This document shows, piece after piece, positions 10,230-22,077 of a DNA stretch of 64,000 nucleotides. Made by a program: the position numbers and the translations under genes. Source of the stretch: Ctenosaura bakeri (lineage: Eukaryota; Chordata; Lepidosauria; Squamata; Iguanidae); the NCBI GenBank assembly GCA_948474755.1, contig CAOLHI010001812.1:310001-374000 (forward strand). The letters run 5' to 3'. Position 1 is the stretch's first letter, and each line of letters begins with the position of its first letter. The notes beneath the pieces were generated by a model. That model searched no databases and had not been told where the DNA came from. It saw nothing but the letters and a program-made list of their open reading frames with translations.

Positions 10230-13200
10230 GTAAGTAAAACAAATTTGACCTTAATTTAAATGTGAGCTTCAGAAAAATTTTCAAGGCATCGGCTGGTTCA
10301 ATAGTCATGACTTCATTTCTCTCCAAGTCAGGACAGATAAATATAGCCACACTCATAGTTGTCATTATGTTATTCTTCCTCTATATCAAAGATGGGTCTT
10401 TGTGATGAAAGGTCTTTATCCGTTGCAGTCATGCATACCTCTACTATAGTGCCAATTTCAGAGGCATGGCAGTACCCCATCCCTTAAAGCAAGCATTTCC
10501 CTTTGAAATGGTGACCAGTTTTTCTGATTGTCTTAGTCCCAGAAAATCAGAACACACAGGCATACGTGTATATGCAGTCCATTTTTGATTTTGCAAAGCC
10601 TCTTTGTGGGGATATAAAACAAGATTTGGGGAGGATGGTCAACACTTTGGCCATTTCTGAACTAGACTGTTGTAGCGCTATTATTCCACTTTCAACATCC
10701 TATGGAATCCTGGGGTTTGCAGTCTAGGGAGGGGCCTGCTAAACTGCAAACCCCAGGATTCCATAGGATGTTGAAAGTGGAATAATAATGCTATAACAGT
10801 CTAGTGCAGAAATGGCCTTTGTTTTTAAGGCAATTTACCCCTTTTTGAGGCTTCAGGAGTTGAAATTCTTTTAAAAGAGGACACAGGAAGGCATATGACA
10901 TCTCTGAGGCAGCTCAGAGTACCAAAAGAAGGGGCCTTTGATTTGTATTCCTGCTTGTAAACAGCCCACACAGGGAGTGGGCACGTTGTTTTAAAGCAGG
11001 TAGTTCTAAAGAGTTCTTTGCAATTGCTCTGCACAGAAATTCAGTAACTTGGCAACAAATTTGAAGGAAAAATAATGCTTTTTGCCATTGCTGCAATGAT
11101 AGTAAATTGCAGTAGCAACACCCTGGGCTGTAAGAACAGCTTCAAGAGATGCAAAAATGGTTAACTTGTAAGCTGAATTGTGTTTTTACACTTTTGTAAA
11201 CCTCCTTAGGTCCCACGCTAGGAGAGAGGCAGGATATATATAAAATAAAATAAATACTGTGAGCACCTAGGCAAGAGTAGTAGAGAGAAATTCATCATTT
11301 CTGATTTCTTTCTGGGTTCCTGCAGACAAATTTGCACTGAGCTTCCTTTGTGCTCTGCTTGAAGTGTAATCATTTTGTGTTGGAATGATCTGGAAGGTGA
11401 GGGATAGTCATGAAGTAATCTAGTTATTTTAGGAAATTGCTAGGTTTAGATTGGATCTCTGCTAGCTTCTGATAATTGAATCTTTTCCCCAACGCTAGTA
11501 TATCCAAACTTTGATAATCCAGTTTTAAATCAATCAAATCTCTTTAGCCATCCATTACTTAACTGCACAAACTTTGGGCTTAGGTCTTTTCTTGTCCTTC
11601 CTACTATTTTAATAGTAAAATAGATCCCCTGGAATAATAAACTAAATCCCCCATGATTTCATATATGCTGTTTAGGATCACTTCCTATTATGCATGTCCT
11701 TCTATACACAGTGTTTCTGGCATCATAAGATGCTATTTTTTATTACTTTACTGGAAAGTTCTGGGTTTTGTTTAAAATATTTTTAGAACATCACTGAAAC
11801 CAGAAAAAAAGTTTGCTCTGTGTAGTCCCCAATCAATAGCCAAAAAAATCAAGTGCCAATTCCTGAGATCCAAGCCAAGAAATCTGCAGGCTTGGCTCAT
11901 ATGTTTTTGTAAAAGCTTATTTGATTAGTATTCTTATCACTAGGTATGCTTTGTGACTTGAATATTTATATCAGAACATCTTTTTTGAGAAAAAACATGA
12001 CACTATGCATTCAGAGGTTTTAGGACTGGTACACTGATAGAATCTGTCATATAAAAGTCACTGTTATTTTTTATTGCAGCTGCTGGAGTGTGGTGGCAAC
12101 TTGTTTGATGCTATTTCAATTGCAGTGAAAGCAGCATTATTTAATACCAGGTGAGGGAGCATACATCTTTTTCAGAAGGGAATTTGTGGAGCAGGAGGCT
12201 CTGTTAGCCTAAATCAGGGATGGGTAACTCTCTCTGTGCAGGAAACCATGACTCTTAGCTTAGTTCTCTAGCCATGGTCAAAAATGCTGTAACTCCATCA
12301 TACTTCCTAACTTTGCCAAGCAGCCTAGTTGAAAACATCTTGTCTTGTGTTTTTTTCTTGCTGTATTATATAAAACTTACATAGCACTTTGGCACAGTTA
12401 TGAAAGGCTGTACAAAACAGTTCTAGGTTGTTTATTTGGGGGAAAAAAACCCTTAGCTTTGGAATAAATCCATATTATGCTGGGAATGTGCCTTTTCTCT
12501 TTTACAGATGGGAAGACTGTTCTAAATTATTTGCTGATACAATTTCATTTGTACAAGTTTACAAAATGGGAACACAACTTTCCCCAATGTTTAATGAAAA
12601 GCCCTTCTGTTCAGAAAATGAACCAAATCTCTTCTTGTGTGTGTGTGTGTGTGTCTGTTTAAAAACTGATTCCAGGCCAATGATAATAAAGGAAATTGTC
12701 AGCTTTGAGCGGACTGCAAGCATGTTGCTATTTTTTACAGTAAATGTAGTAGATCATAACTATCATTCTATCAATAAAACAAGAAGGAGTCTCTTTCTCT
12801 CCCTATTGTGAGTGTGGTGCTTTCTCATTTAACAGCCATACCTTTTGAACTGTTCTTCCTCCACATGGTGCCTTCCCAGATATTTTGGATAACAACTCCC
12901 AACAGCACTAGCTGCATGACCAGTGGCCTGGGATAATGGAAAATGTAGTCTAAAACATATGTAAAGGCCCCAGCAGGAAAATACTATTTTAAATGTATGA
13001 GGGGTTGAGTGTAGATTTTGCAACTTGAGCACTATTCTGGCAATATATAGCCTGATCCTAGACTTTGCTCTACAAACACAGCTGTCAACACAGCTGTATA
13101 CTGACAGTGCCACACAGCAGACGATGCTGTCATCTGTAGAGGTAAAAGCAACAATATTTGATGGCCCAGAAATACATCAGAACGAGGCCACTTTTTTGGA

Positions 13201-16200
13201 ACCATGTTCAACAAGTATTTCAAACTTTTACATCTTACCATTTCTCTAGAGAGTTCAGGTTGCTAACAGTGATACAAAATAATATACTAATAATTCACTG
13301 TCACCATAGAAACAGTCGCATCCATATAAACTTTGTACATGCTGCAGTGTAGCAGCCTTTCACTAGGGAACTGCAGCCAAATGGAGATTATTGGAATGAT
13401 CTTGGTTCACACTGAAAGAAGCTATATTTTCACTGATACAACCAGTGCATTTGATGTTGCCACAATGCAACAAGTACGCACAGTTCTGTGAACTTTTGTT
13501 GTGGCCAGTACTGCTCGCCTCAGCTTTCCTCTTTCTGTGTCACACCAATTTTTATATAAGCATCTATTGACTATGCATGTTTTTGGAATAGAACACACAA
13601 CAGTGAAACATTTCTGTCGTGTATCTTCTGTCATATTGGAAGGCTTTAATAAGGAAATGGGGCAGGTCCTCATGAAAAATTCTCAGGGATGGCATATTGG
13701 TTGACATTCCCTTCAATTTTCTTCAGGATACCCAAAGTACGTGTTCTGGATGATGAAGGAGGACGGGAAATTGAGCTCTCTGATGATCCCTATGACTGTA
13801 TTCGCCTTAATGTGGATAATGTCCCCTGCATTGTGACACTAAGCAAAGTAAGCTTCCAAAAATTCTTGACTGCTCTCCTCTGCACTTGCCTCTTGAAAGA
13901 AGTTGGCTGGCCACATTTTTATTCTGGCCCCTAGCATGGCAAGCTTTCAGTGCCGTACAATATTTTTCTCGTATACCATTTTTCTTTCTCATTCCCTCCA
14001 AAGTCTGGTAGTAGGAGATGGAGGAAAGCCAGCAATGGGCAGGGCAAGAAGCAAAAAGGACCTACGAAGCCCTTTTCTTTCTTTCTCCTACTACTTTTCT
14101 CTCCACCCTTTTCTCCTACTCGGTAAATCTGTTAAGAATATTCTTGCCACAGATTGGAACTGATCATTTGCAGAGGGCTTTTGAAATTGAGAGTTGTGTG
14201 CAATCTTATCAGAGTTTGGAAAAGTTTTGTTTTTGAACAATAGCTTTCAGAATTCCCTATAGAGCATGGTGGCTACTCCAGTGTGGAGATTCTGGGTTTT
14301 ATAATACCAACCCCCTCTACCAAAAGGCTTCCACACTCTGATCTTAAGGCTACATACTACCTATCCTAATCTAATCTAACTCCTAATCCTAATCTAAAAA
14401 GTGGCCTTTTGTAGAGCTCTTTCAAATACTAAAATGTAATGAGGACAGACAGTGAGATGGCTGTTGATGGCTGTTGGCCATGTTGAGAAAAAATGGTGTC
14501 TGGGATAGCTTTAAATTACAGTTTGAATGGGCTTTCAATTGTACAATATTTATTCTTTGTTCTCGTTAACTTTGTAAAACATTACCAAGTTTTTCTCTGG
14601 CCACTAGAAAACCTTTTTCATGCCCAGAATGACTTTACAAACAGATAAACAGCAGAATTATAATCAATGAAAACAATAGACTGACAGTGTAAAAGCTCAC
14701 TCAGAACGACGAGTAAAACTTAATGCCATTATGTACAAGAATGCATGAAAATGCTTGGGAGAATCCAGACATTTTGCTTGATGCTCACAAGGTCAGATGA
14801 TAGTTCGACCTGGCAGGTATTTCATAAACTGGGTGCAGCTACCAGTAAGGCCCTGTCACTGCCACCCATCTCACCTCAGATAGTGGGGTTGAATAGAAGA
14901 AAGCATGCAGATATTAATGTATGGACAATCTGATGTGAAGGCAGTCAAGACGTGCAGAGTGCTATGCATAGGATTGCAGCCTGCATTTGTTTCTTGTTCG
15001 GTTTTGTTTTTTTTTTCAGATTGGCTGTAGGCATGTAGTAGATGCCACCCTTCAGGAGGAAGCATGTTCCTTGGCTAGCCTCGTAATTTCTGTGACCAGT
15101 AGTGGTGCTCTAACCTGTATGAAAAAGGTTGGAAGAGGGAGCCTTGATCCGGAAAGCATATTTGAAATGATGGAGGTTAGTGAATGCTTGTAAAACTTGA
15201 TTTAATTCAGTCTGTGGTATGCATTTTGACATGTTAATAAGTACATCATACAAAGTGAAGTGTTGAACTGTTTTGGTTTCAAATTTTACTTCACAAGATA
15301 TCAAGAAATCCAAACAAAACTAGATATACAGTGCAGGAATTCTGCGACATGGTCACCTACACAATTATAAACAATGTCCTAAAATTTTAGCCACTTGCCC
15401 ATAAGGGTTTTGATCTTAACAAATCAAAAGCAATGATAAAATAATTTCCCAGAATTTTTTTTATTTTTATTTATTCTTTATTCTTTATTTTTCTTTTCTT
15501 TGCCATTGAAGTTGGTTTTGTGTCCCATGCAGTTTTTTGGTGAACATGTTACAGTGGAGCAGAAGTGATGTACTCTGATTGTCAATGGGTTGATTCCATT
15601 TGTGGGGCATCTAGTATTCTCATTAGAAAGGATTAGTGCAACTCATAATTGTCAACAGTGCCCTTAGTGCATTGGAATCTCACTGGAGTCAGAAAATGCT
15701 ACAGTACTCGCATAATGCAACTTTATTTTTGTTCTGGTTCATGGAGATTTTAAAGCTAAAATTACACTCTAAATAGTATGCTCTAAATAGCTAGTCTCAA
15801 CTAGTTGTGATCTCTGTGCCTCACACAGTTGGGTCTCATGCCTGCACAGATTGATCGACAGAATGTTCCAGAGCTAAGTAGCTTTTGGTAGGAACCCCAC
15901 CCCCTTTGGGCATGATTATAAGTAGTGCCAAGACCTATTCCATTTTTAGTTTCTTTTCATCCCTCATTGTGTTCATCTCAGATAGTTCCAGTGTTGAATA
16001 GTTTTCTCTAATCTTTTTGCTTTTCTTCCTTCAGCATCTCTCTCTCTCTGTCGCTCTCTGTGCATGTGTGTGTGTGTGTGTATTTAAAAAGTAACATTAG
16101 TTCATCCTTCCCCCATCTCTACCCCCCTCGCCAACATTGGTTGTTGGCCAGTTAAATTTTGTATGTCCTCAAGGCTCTTTTCAAGATTGCGTCTCTTGCA

Positions 16201-19200
16201 TCACCAGCACCAATGGCCATTCTCAGTGCTTCTTCTGCCTCAGTTCACTCTTGCTCCATCTCCAAGGGATATGCCATGCAGACCATCTGTAATAGACTTT
16301 CCTTGCTTTGTCTCCGCCTCTGAGAACAGTCTCTCTCAAAGTTGTTGACATTGCAGCCCAGAATCAGCCCCTCCATTTGGCCTCCATGTTGATCTGCAGA
16401 AAGTGTCCCTCTCAGAGGTTCTCTAAGTCTAGAGGAGCATGGCCTCTTTGTCAGCTTTGGATGGCAGATCAGCAGCCTTTCCCCTATAGACTGAGACTCC
16501 AGGTGGCCAAGGTGTGGCCCAGCTTCCTCCAGCTCCAGATAGATCTGTCCTGGTATGGCTGAGGGCTGGCAGTTGGATAAAAATGGTGCATCTGAGCCAG
16601 CAACACCTCATAAGAAAGGGATCAAGGAAAGATGAAAGGCTGGACTGTCATCTACTGTTTCTGTACTTGCCTCAGTACTGAATACTGCTCCAAGACATGC
16701 TCTGATATTGCATCAATCCTTCTTCTCTAGGTGTTCCATTTGGCCAGTGTTGATGATCTTATTCATGTTGAAGAACAGTAAGTCCAGCCTTTAATGGAAC
16801 AATTCATTTGAATCAGCTCCCTGGTCATGAGCTCCCAGGATAGCCACATCAGCTTGCCACCCACCTCACTTTTGCCTTGACCACCCACTCTGTTGCCTTA
16901 CTACCAATTTGTTCATCAGGATACTCCCACATGCTGCATAGCAAGAGATCATGCTCTGTCCAATGCTGTTTTCTGTCCCTAGATGGTGTAAGTTGTGGAT
17001 CATGCATGGTCCGATGCTGTTGTCCCTCTCTGAGCTGCAGAAGTGTTTCCATTGCTAACTTTCCCAGATGGCAAGATTATCAGTCTTGCTCAGTACCAGT
17101 GTTGGTACTATTGTAACTCCCAGATTTGGTCTCGGTGTTGTCAAGCTATCATATCTATGAGCCTCCCTGGACAGAACTTCTGCAAGCATATCTACTAGTA
17201 CCACCTCTGGATATGCACTATTACTGTCTGGAGCATCATCCATACTGGTTAGCTATAATTATCATCATTTGCAAGAATATTGGTACCATTTGAGATCAAG
17301 GTAACTGCATTTTATGGCTCTTCATCCTCAGCAGTCAATCCCAACAGCAGCCCTTCCAGGGCCTCAGATCTGAGACACTGACCCAATACCATGAGCTGTT
17401 GAGTCAAGACCTCCAGACCAAGAGGCTGTCCTGGCTATGATCTCCAAGCCCTCAGACCAAGGAAACGCCCCAGAGGTGCTCAGTTCACAAATACCTGAAT
17501 CTGATGGAGTCCCCATGATTCTGACAGCTTTTCTTCCATAGCAGGGCCAATCTGCCTCCTGCTTCTTCTGTTTCTTCATCCAGGCTCAGTCAAGGCACCA
17601 CACATTTGGAACTGGATTCATTGGTGTTGGAATCCTTGGGGGATGAAGGGGATGGAGTGGCTGAGGTATTGCCCCAAACTCCTTCAACCTTCACTTCTTC
17701 CTCTGAGTACAACATCACTGATGCCATACTCATGCCTCCATCAGAGGACCTCTGCCTCTATTCAGAGCTCATTCTTAATATGGTGAAGTTGCTGGGCCTT
17801 GAGGTCAAGAACCAACCCACCCCATCTGTGGATGAGATATTTCAGTGTGTCAAGGCCCAGAAATCCATTCTGGTCATGTTTCCCCTTTTACTAACTCTTC
17901 CAGACCTGATGAAGCAGTCTTGGGCCAAGCTTTCATTAGTACCTCTGACATCAGTGTGTTTGGAGAATGTGTATAAATTTCAGCAGGAAGGAACCTCCTT
18001 CCTTTTTACACATCCGATCCCAAACTCAGTAGTCATAGAAGCCATCTAGTCCAAGTCTACCTGGAAATCCTTTTCCACCCCCCTAACAGAGAAGGGTACC
18101 ACCTTGACCTGTTTGGGAGAAGTTTCTACTCTTCCACAGCATTTGTGATCTGGGTAGCCTGCTACCAAACATGCATGACCAGTGACTAGCAGTTTCTCTA
18201 GGAGAAGATGAAGTCCTTCATCCTGTACTTGCCAGATGGCCAAAGAAATGTGGTTTACTGGAGCCATCCTATTCCAGCAGGAGGCACATAGGCTGGCCTC
18301 AACACATATCAGGACAGCTCAGTACAGGGCAGACTGCACTGCAAAGGCCATGGCAGTGACAATCAGCCTACGGTGCTACCCTTGCTTGTGGTCGACTGGG
18401 CTAACAGAACATCAAGGAGGAGAATCAGATACCTTCAATGTCAAAACTGATGAGGCCATGGGCAGAACCACAAGTGCAAACTTTTTTTACAGTGGGGGTT
18501 ATCATGATCACAGGTTTTTAAGGGATGTCTTTCTCCAGCACTGGATGTCGTCCCTGTTGTACTTCTTCCCATCCTTTCCCCTGACCACCAGAGTGTCAGG
18601 CAAAATCCAGAAGGACATGGCTAACTGCATCCTCATAGCTGGTTTGCAACATCCTTACAAATGTCTTGCTGTGACTCACTCCAGCTCCCATAATCACTCT
18701 GCTCACATAGTCTCATGGCAAGATTAGGCATCCAGACTTCAGGTCATTCCATCTGACAGCTTTGCAGCTTCAGAAACAGTAAATGCTCACATATATTCTG
18801 TCCTACAGGCTTCTTGCAAACTGTCAACCCAGAGGTCATGTACCCTCAAATGATGTTGGTTTTGCTCATTTGCCAAGGCTGCAGATTTTCCAATGGCTCC
18901 CACTGATGAAAAGATAGTAATGATTTTTCTCCTGCATTTGAAAGATATGACCCTGTCCCATTTCTCTATGAGACCTTACTTGGTGGCTGTAATGTCATAT
19001 TAACCAGCTAGCCTTCCTGCCTCCATGCTGTTCAGAAGTGTGGCTGTCAAGACGTTCCTTCATGGCTTAGCCCACCTCTGCCCACTTGTTAAGGACCCTG
19101 TTCCACCTTGGTCTCTCTCTCTTATTTTGTCCCACCTAATGAAGAGGCCCATTGGCCAGCATTGGCTCATTGGTGTAAGACACTTTTTCTAGTGGCCATG

Positions 19201-20646
19201 TTCTGATGCAGCATTTCTCCCTAAGGTGGTTTCTCTGTTCCACTTCAATCAAGATATTGTCTTGCCAACCTTTCATCAAGATCCCTCTTCCCAGCTGGCT
19301 GACAGATGTGTCTTTGCTGGAAGTCTGCAGAGTGGCTACTTGGGCTCAGCCATTAACTTGGCACTACTAAGTAGACTCTAGGACTCAGGTTGATGTTTCT
19401 GTTTGAAGGGTGGTACTGTCATTTATCCTTGGCTGACCTGCACCACCTCCTGTGTTAAACTTGGTGGTCACCCAATTGTATGAGGCAGAGAGACCATGAT
19501 GAAGAAGGACAACTAGCTTACCTGTAATAGTAGTTCTTTGAATGGTCGTGCCTTCACACAACCCTCCCTCCTACCCTCTCTTTCTGAAGGTCTGATCAGA
19601 TTATGACAGAGAGCAGAACTGAGAGGGAGTAAGTCTTGGCATAATTTACATTCACACCTGAAGGAGGCAGGTTTCCCTCCAAAAGCTACTCAGCTCTGGA
19701 ATGTTGCATGGATGGATCTTTGCAAAACAAGTGAAAACCCTATTATGTGAAGGCACAGATGACCACTCAAAGAACTACAGTTACTGTAGTTCAAACAAAG
19801 ATTGACATAGCCTTTTTGTGCTTGTTTCATGCCATCAGTTCTGTAGAAGGAGTGTCTGTATCTTCATAATCATCAGATATCCAGACAGCATAAATGCTCT
19901 GAAAGATAACAGATTCTTCCTTCATCTATGTTGCAGATTAGAGCATCTCATCACTTCTGCTCTGACTTCTTTTAACTTCTCAGTAAGGGAAATGTTTCCT
20001 GAATTACTCTCTTGTGGAATCATGTAGTCAACCAGGCAATTTTCCATTTGTCTTATCTTTTGCCATAGAGAGGTGAATCAGGACTTGGGCATAATGTATG
20101 CCTCTCTAAATTAGAACTTAGATAACTTACTTATTTGGACTACAACTCCCAGAATAACCTGGGCCCACTGGCCATGCAGCTGGAAATTCTGAGGTTTAAT
20201 ACGAAAAAGTAACTTTCCCAAGGTTGGATAAACACAGGCAATTTCAACACAGACTAAATACAAGCCCAGAAAACTTTGGTGTGATTGGCTGTTACTATGG
20301 GATGAACAGGAGCACCACTGTGCACCTAACTTTTTATTTTTAACATACTTTTTGATCAGATTCAAATAAGAGTGTTTGCTGTAGGGGACCAGTTTTAAAA
20401 CAATGCACTATACCACCCCAGTTGGTATTGACATTTAAGAATAAGATTTTCACAAAATATCTTCTATATAGTATCTTATCTTCTCATTAAATTCTCCTGC
20501 CTTACACTGTGTTTTTGTCTTTGTTTCCATGTGCATTCCAGACAGGAAAGAGGGTGGGCAAATTATTGCATACCTCCTTGCAAACTATCTTAGACAAAGA
20601 AGAAAGTCTTGGAACTGCACGGAAAAAGGTTGGATTCCTGGGATAA
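10064..20646 (+). CDS. EXOSC7: EXOSC7, exosome complex component RRP42 (3' five coding exons, 5' part outside window)
   Basis: Recognised by reading across the splice sites. The joined exons 10064-10229, 12080-12150, 13727-13847, 15020-15175 and 20542-20646 give about 205 residues that match the C-terminal two thirds of vertebrate EXOSC7. Landmarks are TPEFEGRG, EHCWVLY, CGGNLFDAISIAVKAALFNT, SDDPYDCIRL, VVDATLQEEACSLASL and GSLDPESIFEMME, ending KKVGFLG-stop. All introns are GT-AG and the phases close without a frameshift. The family usually has about 291 residues, so about 86 N-terminal residues are missing. The protein is an RNase PH-fold subunit of the hexameric ring of the nuclear and cytoplasmic RNA exosome. 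In animals the ring is catalytically inert and channels RNA to DIS3 and EXOSC10. An AATAAA lies about 117 bp after the stop. The last intron is expanded by a DIRS-like element. CLEC3B follows 5.8 kb downstream on the same strand. Confidence 0.95.
10649..10817. mobile_element. Family A palindromic DNA transposon
   Basis: A 169-bp near-perfect palindrome starting GGCCATTTCTGAACTAGAC and ending GTCTAGTGCAGAAATGGCC, flanked on both sides by TTT (10646-10648, 10818-10820). It is one of the least diverged copies in the window and shows the family's compact structure. Confidence 0.9.
11185..11262 (+). mobile_element. LINE (L2-like) 3' tail fragment
   Basis: CTTTTGTAAACCTCCTTAGG, then GGAGAGAGGCAGGATATATA and AAATAAAATAAATA. 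This is the common squamate L2-type 3' end; only the last ~80 bp are present. Confidence 0.6.
12080..12150 (+). CDS. EXOSC7: EXOSC7 coding exon (fourth from the end)
   Basis: A 71-nt exon between TTTTTTATTGCAG and AG/GTGAGG. It encodes LLECGGNLFDAISIAVKAAL then FNT plus two bases of Arg. This is the conserved glycine-rich turn and long helix of the RNase PH fold. Confidence 0.95.
12636..12656. repeat. (GT)n microsatellite
   Basis: About nine uninterrupted TG units inside an EXOSC7 intron. Confidence 0.9.
12855..12975. mobile_element. Decayed hAT-like MITE
   Basis: CTTCCCAGATATTTTGGATA, ACAACTCCCAACAGC and the opposed GGGATAATGGAAAATGTAGT show the usual spacing of the palindromic 'CCCAGATGTT...ACAACTCCCA' repeat. 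Diverged remnants also occur near 29950-30060, 30845-30940, 38185-38290, 48536-48640 and 50045-50150. Confidence 0.45.
13727..13847 (+). CDS. EXOSC7: EXOSC7 coding exon (third from the end)
   Basis: A 121-nt exon after TTTTCTTCAG. Its first G completes Arg, then IPKVRVLDDEGGREIELSDD, PYDCIRLNVDNVPCIVTL and SK, followed by GTAAGC. The EIELSDDPYDC segment is diagnostic for the Rrp42-type subunit. Confidence 0.95.
15020..15175 (+). CDS. EXOSC7: EXOSC7 coding exon (second from the end)
   Basis: A 156-nt (52-codon) exon after a long polypyrimidine tract and CAG. It encodes IGCRHVVDATLQEEACSLAS, an LVISVTSSGALTCMKKVGRG strand pair and SLDPESIFEMME, followed by GTTAGT. Confidence 0.95.
16062..16082. 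repeat. (GT)n microsatellite
   Basis: A short TG run within the 5' part of the DIRS-like element, preceded by a CT-rich run at 16035-16060. Confidence 0.85.
17606..18475 (+). pseudogene. DIRS gag-like ORF (LAP2-alpha-type domain), disrupted
   Basis: Frame 17606-18049 is open for 147 codons. It encodes the conserved pattern of squamate DIRS gag: PPSEDLCLYSELILNMVKLL, QKSILVMFPLLLTLPDLMKQ, a W-K-L-S block, LENVYKFQQEGTSFLFTHP and IPNSVVIEAI. After stops near 18050 and 18186 the homology continues (EAHRLASTHIRTAQYRAD, KTDEA) to about 18475. The family relation to the LAP2-alpha C-terminal domain is prior knowledge. The copy is not intact. Confidence 0.75.
18900..19350 (+). pseudogene. DIRS tyrosine recombinase remnant
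   Basis: In broken frames one reads FLLHLKDMTLSHFS, PYLVAVMSY, a VKTFLHGLA-like block, DPVPPWS and the C-terminal PKVVSLFHFNQDIVLPTFH. These are landmarks of the DIRS-type recombinase in the right order. The frames are interrupted by stops, and I did not locate the catalytic Tyr. Confidence 0.65.
20115..20222. mobile_element. ACTACAACTCCCAG MITE, diverged
   Basis: GGACTACAACTCCCAGAATA and AAAAAGTAACTTTCCC match the half-site of the MITE at 8641. The palindrome is largely lost. Confidence 0.5.
20542..20646 (+). CDS. EXOSC7: EXOSC7 terminal coding exon
   Basis: After GTGCATTCCAG the exon opens with ACA GGA AAG AGG and runs 34 codons (TGKRVGKLLHTSLQTILDKE, then ESLGTARKKVGFLG) to TAA at 20644-20646. 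The FLG C-terminus is the same as in mammalian EXOSC7. Confidence 0.93.
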   Translation, partial: TGKRVGKLLHTSLQTILDKEESLGTARKKVGFLG

Positions 20647-20762
20647 GCGCCATCATTACACTGATCTGGTTGAACAAGGATCAAGGGGTGTGTGTGGGGG
20701 GTTTCTGTTGCATTTTGGTTTTTGTTTTGTTTTGTTTACAAATATGAATATATATATTCTTA

Positions 20763-20768
20763 AATAAA
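20763..20768 (+). terminator. EXOSC7: EXOSC7 polyadenylation signal
   Basis: AATAAA lies 117 bp after the EXOSC7 stop. A T-rich, GT-containing stretch follows within about 15-40 bp, as expected for a cleavage site near 20785. The 3' UTR is then roughly 140 nt. Confidence 0.75.
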
Positions 20769-20784
20769 GTTGCATCTTTTTTCT

Positions 20785-21880
20785 CTTGTTTGTCCTTCAA
20801 CTCTAGTTAAGTGTTTAAAGACTGGTAGTGAAACAGAAGATGTTTTGCAATGATATTACACCTTTGCAAAAATGTAAGAGAACATAATAATTCCACTCAT
20901 GGCAGAATACACTGTACTGTATCACCAGACAAGATTTAGAGAATGCTGCAAAGACCTAAATAATGCTGCAGAGGTGAACTGTCTGTTCCATGCTGCTGCT
21001 GAGGAAGGTGTGGTCACTTTATTGGCAAGACACGCTCTCTGACACAGACGCACATAGACATTTTGCTCCAGACAGACAACTGCCTGCACACCCAACCGGA
21101 ATTGCTGTCTGGTCCATGAATAGGCTTTGCCATGGAAGCTTTAGCCATTAGGGCTGGTGGAAATTTCCATGTGTTGCTGCGCAGTTACTGCCACGTTTTC
21201 TTTGTCATGCATCCAGTAGAGCAATAAAAGGAAACATCTGTAGAGCAGAGAGTTCAGTGTTTGTCCCAGAAACATTTAATTGCTTCTGCTCAGAATGTAA
21301 CATCCAAAAGCCTCATGGAATAAATCAAGCATTTCAATAGCTCCTCAGGGCTTCAGTAAAAATAAGAATTAGTCTATTCAGTGGCCCACAATGCTTTGCT
21401 TTATGTATCAGCTATAGTAATATTCTTCTGAACCAAGCAGTGGTAATTATAAGGCAAATCAGGAGCTATAACTAAACACCTTGAGAGCAGTTCAAAAAAA
21501 AAAACATCAAGAGCAGCAATTGGCTCTTTGTTCTATGGAAACCTTTGCTGTTGCAGTTTTCCAGGTAAGAAGTTAGTCTCAAATGCAGCATTTCAAGTTT
21601 GCTCAGTCCACTGGATTACTATAATCAGCACAAAAATTTCATGAGTAACCATTCATGAAGAGAAATCACCCATCTAAATTTCACTTTTGGGTGATGAGCA
21701 ATGTGAGAAGGCCACAACTCCAGTTAGAATGTGGAACTCTTGAAAGGCCCATGAGTCAGCCCAGTTTACGCACATGGCTATGTCACGAGAATTCTTGCAT
21801 TCAAATGTAGATTATATGCCAGAGGCCTGCATGTACCTGACCATATGTAATTGTGATAGCATTTAGGCAGCTTTCATCAA
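20785..21880. other. Intergenic, no recognised feature
   Basis: DNA just downstream of the EXOSC7 cleavage region; no ORF, RNA or repeat signature seen. Confidence 0.5.
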
Positions 21881-21882
21881 TG

Positions 21883-22077
21883 CTGTTGTGTGCCTTCAAG
21901 TAGTTTCTGACCTATGGTGACCTAACACATACCTATCTTGGGGTTTTCTTGGCAAGATTTGTTCAGAGGCTGAGAGAGTGTGACTTGCCCAAGGTCACCT
22001 AGTGGGTTTCCATGGCTGTGTGGAGATTTGAACCATGGTCTAGGGTCATAGTCCAACACTCAGATAACTACAGGGTG
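21883..22077 (-). mobile_element. Sauria-type SINE (minus strand)
   Basis: TTGTGTGCCTTCAAGTAGTT tail, GTTTTCTTGGCAAGATTTGT, CCAAGGTCACCTAGTGGGTT body and GTCATAGTCCAACACTCAG head, in reverse-complement order. Confidence 0.9.

Larger units (their letters stand above)
15785..19795 (+). mobile_element. DIRS-like tyrosine-recombinase retrotransposon, internally deleted and decayed
   Basis: The ends form inverted terminal repeats. The left end (15785-15960, for example AATGTTCCAGAGCTAAGTAG, CTTTTGGTAGGAA, GTGCCAAGACCTA) is the reverse complement of the right end (19625-19795: CTACTCAGCTCTGGAATGTT, AAGTCTTGGC). The 3' end (19512-19562) also carries an internal inverted copy of its terminus (GTAGTTCTTTGAATGGTCGT against ACCACTCAAAGAACTACAG). 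Inside are a gag-like frame from about 17600 to 18480 and tyrosine-recombinase remnants at 18900-19350. I see no reverse transcriptase/RNase H core between them. Full-length relatives are usually about 6 kb, so about 2 kb is missing. Several stops break the frames. It sits in the last EXOSC7 intron. Confidence 0.85.

Noticed and set aside
12428..12811. 127-codon open frame in an EXOSC7 intron
   Set aside because: It runs through a (GT)n microsatellite and is bounded by true EXOSC7 exons. It is a chance frame.
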